Of a DNA stretch of 8,119 nucleotides, positions 1 through 8,119 are shown piece by piece. The notes under the pieces are model-generated. The model did no database searches. It worked only from the letters and a program-made list of their open reading frames with translations, and was not told where the DNA came from. How positions within the stretch are numbered: position 1 is the stretch's first letter; each line of letters opens with the position of its first letter. This DNA comes from an uncultured Oribacterium sp. (GTDB lineage: Bacteria > Bacillota > Clostridia > Lachnospirales > Lachnospiraceae), in contig CAAGRO010000020.1 in assembly GCA_900772695.1 (NCBI GenBank), positions 1-8,119 of the forward strand. The letters run 5' to 3'. A program made the translations under genes and the position numbers.

Positions 1-141
1 CCGGAAGTTTTCACCGAAACTTCTGTTCGAGAAGAAAGAAATTCGCAATTATTGTACGGTATAATATGCAATATTGTGTAATTATTACGAATGACGTGTG
101 TAAAATTCGTTATTTTACTGTCAAAATAACCATTTTCTTAG
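1..141. other. AT-rich non-coding region upstream of glgC
   Basis: No gene is visible here. At the left edge, GAAGTTT (4-10) can pair with AAACTTC (17-23), and CTTCT (20-24) can instead pair with AGAAG (30-34), so two small hairpins compete. Neither has a T tract. A perfect TATAAT lies at 60-65 but has no acceptable -35 partner. Similar words recur as ATTCGCAATTATT (41-53), its near inverse AATTATTACGAAT (80-92) and ATTCGTTATTTT (105-116). The 11-bp palindrome GTAAT-T-ATTAC spans 78-88. The stretch looks like a control region, but no known regulator motif is recognised. Confidence 0.5.
109..130. promoter_or_regulatory. Candidate operator palindrome upstream of the glgC promoter
   Basis: Perfect 8-bp arms GTTATTTT (109-116) and AAAATAAC (123-130) flank a 6-bp centre. 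The palindrome ends 11 bp before the -35 box, so its centre is roughly 57 bp upstream of the predicted transcription start, a position typical of activator sites. It is too AT-rich to be a terminator. The bound protein is unknown, and it does not match the CcpA cre consensus. The binding role is inference. Confidence 0.4.
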
Positions 142-170
142 TTAACATGCGGGACGTGGAGTGCTATACT
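142..170 (+). promoter_or_regulatory. Promoter of glgC-glgD-spoVG (sigma-A type)
   Basis: The -35 box TTAACA (142-147) differs from consensus at one base. A 17-bp spacer follows, then the -10 box TATACT (165-170), preceded by TG at 162-163, which makes an extended -10. Transcription should start near 177, leaving a leader of about 45 nt before the GTG start of glgC. Confidence 0.8.
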
Positions 171-221
171 ATGTACAGCTAGATAATTTTCTACTACTTA
201 TATTACTAATGAGGTGATGAC

Positions 222-1496
222 GTGATTAAAAAAGAAATGATCGCCATGCTGCTCGCTGGCGGCCAGGGCTCTCGCCTTGGCGTACTCACAAAGAATGTCG
301 CAAAACCTGCTGTATCCTTCGGTGGAAAGTACTCCATCATCGACTTCCCACTGTCGAACTGCATCAATTCAGGTGTAGATACCGTCGGCGTTTTGACACA
401 GTACAAGCCTTTACGTCTGAATGCCCACATCGGAATCGGTATTCCGTGGGATCTGGACCGTAACAGAGGAGGCGTAACGATTCTGCAGCCATATGAGTCG
501 CAGAACGGTGCGGACTGGTTCTCAGGCACAGCAAACGCGATCTACCAGAACATCGAGTATATCGATAACTACAACCCGGACTATGTACTCATCCTTTCCG
601 GTGACCACATCTATAAGATGGATTATGAGGTTATGCTCGAGTACCATAAGGCGATGAACGCCGACTGTACGATCGCGTCGATGCCTGTTCCGATGGAAGA
701 GGCGAGCCGTTTCGGTATCACTGTAACCGATGAGAATAACCGTATCATCGACTTCCAGGAGAAGCCGAAGGTACCGAAGTCAAATCTTGCATCCATGGGT
801 ATCTACATCTTCTCATGGCCGGTGCTCCGTGAAGCACTCATCACGAACAAGGATGTTCCGGGTGAGGACTTCGGTAAGCACATCATCCCTTATCTTTTCA
901 ATAAGGGCAGCCGCATCTTCGCGTATGAGTTTAACGGCTACTGGAAGGATGTCGGAACCCTCGAGTCCTACTGGCAGGCGAACATGGAGCTCGTATCGAT
1001 CATTCCGGAGTTCAACCTCTACGAGGAGTACTGGAAGATCTATACCGACACGAAGAACCCGGCACCACAGTTTATTTCCCAGAACTCGCACGTAGAGCGC
1101 TGCATCATCGCAGAGGGCTGTGAGATCCATGGTGAGGTTCATAATTCTGTCATCGGCGAGGGAGTCACCATCGAGTCCGGTGCAGTTGTGAACGATTCTG
1201 TCATCATGTCCGGTGCGACCATCGGTGCAGGCACCCGGATCGATAAGGGCGTCATCGCACAGAACGTAAAGATCGGTCAGAACTGTGAGATCGGTGTCGG
1301 TGAGTTCGAGCCGAGTGTATATGATCAGAGAGTTTACAACGCAGAGCTGGCCACCATCGGCGAGAATTCTGTGATTCCGGACAATGTTAAGATCGGAAGA
1401 AACACCGCAATCTATGGCGTAACGACAGCAGAGGATTATCCTGACGGATTACTCGCAAGCGGCGGAGCAATCATTAAGGAGGACGGAACATTATGA
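222..1496 (+). CDS. glgC: Glucose-1-phosphate adenylyltransferase, catalytic subunit GlgC
   Basis: ADP-glucose pyrophosphorylase joins ATP and glucose-1-phosphate into ADP-glucose and pyrophosphate, the committed step of bacterial glycogen synthesis in the cytoplasm. The 424-residue protein has an N-terminal nucleotidyltransferase fold (about 1-255) with the nucleotide loop GGQGSRL (13-19), the AKPAVSFGGK stretch (27-36), SGDHIYK with the metal ligand Asp128, FQEKP with the sugar-phosphate lysine Lys181, and WKDVGT with the second metal ligand Asp243. A left-handed beta-helix of hexapeptide repeats follows (about 285-400). The catalytic set is complete. It resembles Bacillus GlgC closely but is longer (Bacillus about 380 residues), the extra length being at the C-terminus. 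The E. coli activator-site lysine Lys39 aligns with Asn25. The start is GTG 222, chosen because GAGGTGAT (211-218) lies just upstream; the in-frame ATG at 237 lacks a ribosome site. It overlaps glgD by 4 bases. Confidence 0.97.
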   Translation: MIKKEMIAMLLAGGQGSRLGVLTKNVAKPAVSFGGKYSIIDFPLSNCINSGVDTVGVLTQYKPLRLNAHIGIGIPWDLDRNRGGVTILQPYESQNGADWFSGTANAIYQNIEYIDNYNPDYVLILSGDHIYKMDYEVMLEYHKAMNADCTIASMPVPMEEASRFGITVTDENNRIIDFQEKPKVPKSNLASMGIYIFSWPVLREALITNKDVPGEDFGKHIIPYLFNKGSRIFAYEFNGYWKDVGTLESYWQANMELVSIIPEFNLYEEYWKIYTDTKNPAPQFISQNSHVERCIIAEGCEIHGEVHNSVIGEGVTIESGAVVNDSVIMSGATIGAGTRIDKGVIAQNVKIGQNCEIGVGEFEPSVYDQRVYNAELATIGENSVIPDNVKIGRNTAIYGVTTAEDYPDGLLASGGAIIKEDGTL

Positions 1497-2614
1497 GAGC
1501 GATAGGTATTATTTTAGCAGGTGGTAATAACAAGCGTATGCGGGAGCTTTCGAATAAGAGAGCGATCGCTGCGATGCCGGTAGCCGGATCCTTCCGTGCC
1601 ATCGACTTCGCCCTTTCCAACATGTCGAACTCTCATGTTCAGCGGGTGGCTGTACTGACGCAGTACAACTCCAGATCCCTGAACCAGCACCTTTCCTCCT
1701 CGAAGTGGTGGGATTTTGGTCGTAAGCAGGGTGGTCTGTATGTTTATACACCGACCATCACCGCAGAGCACAGCGACTGGTTCCGTGGCACCGCGGATGC
1801 ACTGTATCAGAACCTCGATTTCCTGAAGCAGTCGCATGAGCCGTATGTCATCATCGCTTCCGGCGATGGCATTTACAAGCTCGACTACGCTAAGGTGCTC
1901 GAGCATCACATCAACAAGAAGGCAGATATCACCGTGGTTGTGAAGACCATGGAGCCGAACACGGACGTTTCCCGCTTCGGCTGTGTAAAGATGAACGAGG
2001 ACGGCCGGATCGTCGACTTCGAAGAGAAGCCGATCGCGACCGACGCGAACACCATCTCCTGCGGTATCTACATCATCCGTCGTCGTCAGCTGATCGAGCT
2101 CCTCGAGAAGGCACACGATGAGGATCGTACCGATTTCGTCAGCGACATCCTGGTACGCTATAAGAATGTCAAGCGCATCTATGGTTATAAGATCGACACC
2201 TACTGGGCAAACATCGCGTCCGTCGAGTCGTACTATAAGACCAACATGGATTTCCTGAACCGTGACATCCGCGAGTTCTTCTTCAAGGAGCTGCCGGGTA
2301 TCTACACGAAGCTCGAGGATAACCCTCCTGCGAAATACAATCCGGACTGCAACGTGCGTCACTCGATTCTCGCAAGTGGCTGTATCATCAACGGTACCGT
2401 CGAGAATTCCGTCCTGTTCCGTAAGGTCTATGTCGGTAACAACTGCGTGATCAAGAACTCCATCATCCTGAATGATGTGTACATCGGTGATAATACCGTC
2501 ATCGAGAACTGCATCGTCGAGAGTCGCGACACGATCCGCGCCAACACGACCTACATCGGCACACCGGACGACATCAAGATCGTCGTAGAAAAGAATACAC
2601 GATATCAGATGTAA
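1493..2614 (+). CDS. glgD: Glucose-1-phosphate adenylyltransferase, GlgD subunit (probably regulatory)
   Basis: This is a paralogue of GlgC, 373 residues, with the same plan: nucleotidyltransferase domain (about 1-255) and C-terminal beta-helix (about 285-345). Several active-site elements are altered. The nucleotide loop reads GGNNKRM (10-16) instead of GGQGSRL. The AKPAV stretch becomes AIAAMPV. GDHIYK becomes GDGIYK (Asp125 kept). WKDVGT becomes WANIAS, so the second metal-binding Asp is Asn240. The EEKP lysine (Lys179) remains. Family knowledge: in Firmicutes such as Geobacillus, GlgD alone is inactive and forms a mixed enzyme with GlgC; the changes here fit that. The start ATG overlaps the glgC stop (ATGA), with AAGGAGG at 1476-1482, so translation is probably coupled and subunit amounts matched. 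Confidence 0.95.
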   Translation: MRAIGIILAGGNNKRMRELSNKRAIAAMPVAGSFRAIDFALSNMSNSHVQRVAVLTQYNSRSLNQHLSSSKWWDFGRKQGGLYVYTPTITAEHSDWFRGTADALYQNLDFLKQSHEPYVIIASGDGIYKLDYAKVLEHHINKKADITVVVKTMEPNTDVSRFGCVKMNEDGRIVDFEEKPIATDANTISCGIYIIRRRQLIELLEKAHDEDRTDFVSDILVRYKNVKRIYGYKIDTYWANIASVESYYKTNMDFLNRDIREFFFKELPGIYTKLEDNPPAKYNPDCNVRHSILASGCIINGTVENSVLFRKVYVGNNCVIKNSIILNDVYIGDNTVIENCIVESRDTIRANTTYIGTPDDIKIVVEKNTRYQM

Positions 2615-2629
2615 CAGGAGGACCGAAGC

Positions 2630-2905
2630 ATGCAGATAACAGATGTACGGATCCGCAAGGTGGATAAGGAAGGCAAGATGAAGGCGATCGTCTCCATCAC
2701 CTTCGACAATGAGTTCGTCATCCATGACATCAAGGTGATCGAGGGTGAGAAGGGCCTCTTCATCGCGATGCCGTCCAGAAAGACGGCGGACGGTGAGTAC
2801 AGAGACATCGCACATCCGATCAAGTCTTCGACCAGAGAAGCGATCCAGGAGATCATCCTGGATAAGTATCAGGCGGAGATGATTTCCGAGACGGAAGGAT
2901 ATTGA
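2630..2905 (+). CDS. spoVG: Septation / sporulation regulator SpoVG
   Basis: SpoVG is a small, widely conserved Firmicutes regulator. In Bacillus it affects asymmetric septation and spore cortex formation, and in Staphylococcus and Listeria it binds nucleic acid and acts globally. The 91-residue protein is recognised along its length: MQITDVRIRKV at the start, the core FVIHDIKVIEGEKGLFIAMPSRK (about 29-51, hallmark FVxHDIxVI and GLFxAMPS), then DGEYRDIAHPI (55-65) and the STREAIQ helix (68-74). The length matches the family (84-97). AGGAGG (2616-2621) sits 8 nt before the ATG. Only 15 nt separate it from glgD and no promoter or terminator is visible between them, so it is probably the third gene of the glg operon. 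The classical neighbour glmU does not follow. Confidence 0.97.
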   Translation: MQITDVRIRKVDKEGKMKAIVSITFDNEFVIHDIKVIEGEKGLFIAMPSRKTADGEYRDIAHPIKSSTREAIQEIILDKYQAEMISETEGY

Positions 2906-2917
2906 TTTCAACAGTAT

Positions 2918-2949
2918 ATGGCGCAGGGCGAGAGCCCTGCGCCATTTTT
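2918..2949 (+). terminator. Strong intrinsic terminator after spoVG
   Basis: The arms ATGGCGCAGGGC (2918-2929) and GCCCTGCGCCAT (2934-2945) form a perfect 12-bp GC-rich stem with a GAGA tetraloop, followed directly by TTTT. It lies 13 bp past the spoVG stop and should end the glgC-glgD-spoVG transcript, isolating it from pth. Confidence 0.93.
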
Positions 2950-2967
2950 CGGCGTTTTCTCTGTATG

Positions 2968-2994
2968 TTAAAAATAAAAGAAGTGTGTTATGAT
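2968..2994 (+). promoter_or_regulatory. Promoter of the pth leader
   Basis: An extended -10, TGT-TATGAT, spans 2986-2994. The best -35 is TTAAAA (2968-2973), with a short 15-bp spacer, so the promoter depends mainly on the -10. Predicted start is near 3001, just before the first hairpin of the leader. A perfect TATAAT at 3055-3060 could be a second start but lacks a -35 box. Confidence 0.55.
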
Positions 2995-3000
2995 GGCGTG

Positions 3001-3180
3001 TACGGTGGGACCGGATGGAGAGGAAAACTCCTTCGGTGCTGCTTTTGTTGTGCTTATAATCGTTAGCAGCAGTTACCGTTCAGAAAAGCGGCTGGAGAGC
3101 CGGCGACAGGAGGCTTCCGAGCTTGTAGTACTGTACTTCTGTCACCGACTCCCCAGGGGCGGTCTGAACGGTGACTTCAA
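3001..3180 (+). ncRNA. Unidentified structured RNA leader upstream of pth
   Basis: About 180 nt between a promoter and the pth ribosome site fold into consecutive helices. P1: ACCGGA-GGAG (3010-3020, one bulged T at 3016) with CTCC-TTCGGT (3028-3037). P2: GCTGCT (3038-3043) with AGCAGC (3065-3070). P3: a 14-bp helix, 3071-3084 with 3163-3176, having one G-U pair. Inside P3 lie CGGCT/AGCCG (3089-3102), GACAGGAG/CTTCTGTC (3105-3112/3136-3143) and CCG...CCC/GGG...CGG (3145-3162), giving a four-way junction. P1, P2 and P3 abut with no unpaired base between them. I recognise no Rfam class. It may be a cis-regulatory leader of pth or a separate small RNA. The fold was made by eye. Confidence 0.6.
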
Positions 3181-3193
3181 TATGGAGGAATTT

Positions 3194-3787
3194 ATGTATC
3201 TGATTGCGGGTCTTGGAAATCCGGAGAAGAAATATATCGGTACACGTCATAATACGGGTTTTGCGGCGGTGGAGGCGCTCTGCGAGAAGCTGGGCGGGCT
3301 GAAGCTGAACGAGACGAAGTTTCAGGGCGTTTATACGAAGGCGCGGGTGATGACGCCGGCGGGACCGGAGCAGCTCATCATCGTGAAGCCGCTGACCTAT
3401 ATGAATCTGTCGGGCAACTGCATCGCGCCGCTCGCGAACTTCTATAAGATTCCGGCGGAGCAGGTCATCGTGGTGTCGGATGACATCAACCTCGATGTCG
3501 GTCGTATGCGGATCCGGAAGGGCGGCTCGGCGGGGGGCCACAATGGCCTCAAGTCCATCATCCAGTGCCTCGGCACGGATCAGTTCCCGCGGGTGCGGGT
3601 CGGTGTCGGTCAGAAGCCGGAGTACATGGACCTCGCGGATCATGTGCTTGCGAAGTTTGACAAGAATGACGCAGCGGTGATGGCGGATACCTACGATGCG
3701 GTGGCGGACGCCATCCTCGACATCGTGAACCAGGGCGTGGAACACGCGATGAATCACTATAATCCGATGAACTGCGCGAAGGCGTAA
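3194..3787 (+). CDS. pth: Peptidyl-tRNA hydrolase Pth
   Basis: This essential cytoplasmic esterase splits peptidyl-tRNA that drops off ribosomes, freeing tRNA for reuse. The 197-residue protein has the family length and shows LGNPEKKY with Asn9, RHNTGF with the catalytic His19, KPLTYMNLSG with Asn71, VVSDDINL with the catalytic-site Asp96, GGSAGGHNGLKS with Asn117, and FPRVRVGVG (131-139). All key residues match E. coli Asn10, His20, Asn68, Asp93 and Asn114. The frame stays open upstream to 2990, but the start is placed at ATG 3194, because GGAGG (3184-3188) is 5 nt before it and homology begins at MYLIAGLGNP. An ATG at 3182 lacks a ribosome site. It is followed by mfd, as in Bacillus and clostridia. 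Confidence 0.97.
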   Translation: MYLIAGLGNPEKKYIGTRHNTGFAAVEALCEKLGGLKLNETKFQGVYTKARVMTPAGPEQLIIVKPLTYMNLSGNCIAPLANFYKIPAEQVIVVSDDINLDVGRMRIRKGGSAGGHNGLKSIIQCLGTDQFPRVRVGVGQKPEYMDLADHVLAKFDKNDAAVMADTYDAVADAILDIVNQGVEHAMNHYNPMNCAKA

Positions 3788-3802
3788 GCCTGCGCGCCCA
3801 CG

Positions 3803-3833
3803 ACGCAGTGCCGCTCTGTGCGCGCTGCGTTTT
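3803..3833 (+). terminator. Possible weak terminator or attenuator between pth and mfd
   Basis: ACGCAGTGC (3803-3811) pairs with GCGCTGCGT (3822-3830) with one G-U pair; a bulged C and two further pairs close a TCTGT loop. Only a short TTTT run (3830-3833) follows. It probably gives partial termination, lowering mfd expression relative to pth. No clear mfd promoter is seen downstream. Confidence 0.45.
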
Positions 3834-3842
3834 CTGACGATC

Positions 3843-3906
3843 GCAGGCGTCGGCACATCGGGCAGCCGTGCCTGCAGGGCACGGCGCCGCTGTCCCGGAT
3901 GCCTGC
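3843..3906 (+). promoter_or_regulatory. Long GC-rich hairpin upstream of mfd
   Basis: A perfect 8-bp hairpin, GCCGTGCC (3865-3872) with GGCACGGC (3878-3885), sits inside ATCGGG/CCCGGAT (3857-3862/3894-3900, one bulge) and GCAGGC/GCCTGC (3843-3848/3901-3906). Together they make an elongated interrupted stem ending 17 nt before the mfd ribosome site. There is no T tract, so it is not a terminator. It could stabilise mRNA or simply be structured GC-rich spacer. Confidence 0.35.
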
Positions 3907-3934
3907 ACGTCGTGTGCTCAGTAGAGGAAGTACG

Positions 3935-7640
<3,706 letters not shown>

Positions 7641-7642
<2 letters not shown>

Positions 7643-7660
7643 CGGAAGCCGTTTCTTTGT
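7641..7660 (+). terminator. Weak terminator-like hairpin at the mfd stop
   Basis: AACGG (7641-7645) and CCGTT (7649-7653) form a 5-bp stem with a 3-nt loop, followed by the T-rich TCTTTGTT. The stem overlaps the mfd stop codon. It is short for a terminator, but it is the only candidate between mfd and hup. Confidence 0.3.
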
Positions 7661-7688
7661 TGACATGCAGAGGCGCAGAGATTATACT
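7660..7688 (+). promoter_or_regulatory. Strong sigma-A promoter of hup
   Basis: The -35 box TTGACA (7660-7665) is perfect. A 17-bp spacer follows, then the -10 box TATACT (7683-7688), one mismatch from consensus. The start should be near 7695, giving a leader of about 70 nt. Such a strong promoter fits an abundant nucleoid protein. Confidence 0.9.
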
Positions 7689-7713
7689 TTTTATGTCAAT
7701 TTTTAAATATGGA

Positions 7714-7747
7714 GATTATGGGCTTTTTTCGATATCTGCCCGTAATC
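7714..7747 (+). promoter_or_regulatory. Hairpin in the hup leader
   Basis: GATTATGGGC (7714-7723) pairs with GCCCGTAATC (7738-7747) over 10 bp with one G-U pair; the 14-nt loop begins with six T. It ends 4 nt before the GGAGG ribosome site (7752-7756) of hup, so it may affect mRNA stability or ribosome access. It is not a typical terminator, because the T run is in the loop and not after the stem. Confidence 0.55.
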
Positions 7748-7768
7748 ACGTGGAGGAAAACAAAATGA
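7718..7768 (+). CDS. Possible 16-residue leader peptide overlapping the hup start
   Basis: ATG 7718 opens a frame encoding MGFFRYLPVITWRKTK that stops at TGA 7766-7768, overlapping the hup ATG as ATGA, the arrangement typical of translational coupling. GGAG (7711-7714) lies only 3 nt upstream, too close for a good ribosome site. An earlier in-frame ATG at 7709 would give 19 residues but has no ribosome site. The start lies in the hairpin stem. It may be a chance frame. Confidence 0.2.
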   Translation: MGFFRYLPVITWRKTK

Positions 7769-8040
7769 ATAGAGTTGAATTAGTAGCAGCCGTTGCAAAG
7801 AGCGCAGACCTTTCCAAGAAGGACGCAGATGCAGCTGTTAAGGCCGTATTTGACACCATCGCTGATGCACTCGCTGAGAACGATAAGGTTCAGCTGATCG
7901 GCTTCGGTACCTTCGATGTCGCTGAGAGAGCAGCTCGCGAGGGCAGAAACCCGAGAACTGGTGCTACCATGAACATCGAGGCTTCCAAGGCTCCGAGATT
8001 CAAGGCTGGTAAGGCCCTCAAGGATAAGATCAACGGTTAA
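7765..8040 (+). CDS. hup: DNA-binding protein HU
   Basis: HU is an abundant dimeric nucleoid protein that bends and compacts DNA with little sequence preference. The 91-residue protein has the family length and landmarks: helical N-terminus MNRVELVAAVAKSADLSKKDA, the GFGTF turn (46-50), the GRNPRTG arm tip with the DNA-intercalating Pro63, and the AGKALKDKIN C-terminal helix. It is HU, not IHF: it is HU-sized and Firmicutes generally lack IHF. GGAGG (7752-7756) lies 8 nt before the ATG. The frame is open far upstream into mfd, but the next in-frame ATG (7693) sits at the predicted transcription start. Codons are closer to those of highly expressed genes (many GCT, AAG, AGA) than in GC-rich mfd. 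It is probably monocistronic from its own promoter, or leads an operon beyond the window. Confidence 0.97.
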   Translation: MNRVELVAAVAKSADLSKKDADAAVKAVFDTIADALAENDKVQLIGFGTFDVAERAAREGRNPRTGATMNIEASKAPRFKAGKALKDKING

Positions 8041-8119
8041 TTTAACCACCCGAGGCGGCCTTTTACTTCTTCCTTCAAACTTAAATGCTTCATCAACACA
8101 GGTAGATAATCCTTTAAAA
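8041..8119. other. Spacer after hup, nothing identified
   Basis: GGTTAA-T-TTAACC (8035-8047) is a short palindrome across the hup stop. GGCGGCCTTTT (8055-8064) has a T run but no adequate stem before it. No coding start with a ribosome site is visible before the window ends. Confidence 0.5.

Overview
The window carries six complete genes, all on the + strand, plus their control regions. It looks like chromosomal core DNA of a Gram-positive Clostridia member. A moderately GC-rich Lachnospiraceae-type genome is my best guess, from four signs: the paired GlgC/GlgD subunits, SpoVG, strong AGGAGG-type ribosome binding sites, and TTGACA/TATAAT-type promoters in AT-rich spacers. The genus cannot be named from sequence alone. 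No mobile element, tRNA, rRNA or CRISPR array is visible.

Layout. Bases 1-221 are an AT-rich control region with a palindrome at 109-130 and a promoter at 142-170. Then comes a tight unit, glgC (222-1496), glgD (1493-2614) and spoVG (2630-2905), closed by a strong intrinsic terminator at 2918-2949. A second promoter at about 2968-2994 opens a structured, apparently non-coding leader of about 180 nt (3001-3180), followed by pth (3194-3787). A 147-bp spacer with two hairpins separates pth from mfd (3935-7642). A near-consensus promoter (7660-7688) and a short leader with a hairpin and an overlapping mini-ORF precede hup (7765-8040). The last 79 bases hold nothing I can identify.

Roles. GlgC and GlgD make ADP-glucose, the precursor of glycogen. 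SpoVG is a small nucleic-acid-binding regulator tied to sporulation and septation, here apparently on the same transcript. Pth recycles peptidyl-tRNA. Mfd removes stalled RNA polymerase and recruits nucleotide excision repair. HU compacts DNA. The spoVG / pth-mfd / hup order recalls the conserved Bacillus/Clostridium spoVG-glmU-prs-pth-mfd neighbourhood, but glmU and prs are absent here and glgCD lies upstream of spoVG.

The most interesting non-standard parts are the multi-helix leader of pth, the glgCD-spoVG operon, two low-complexity insertions in Mfd, and the hup leader. None is proven to be a new system. The pth leader is the best candidate for an undescribed RNA element.
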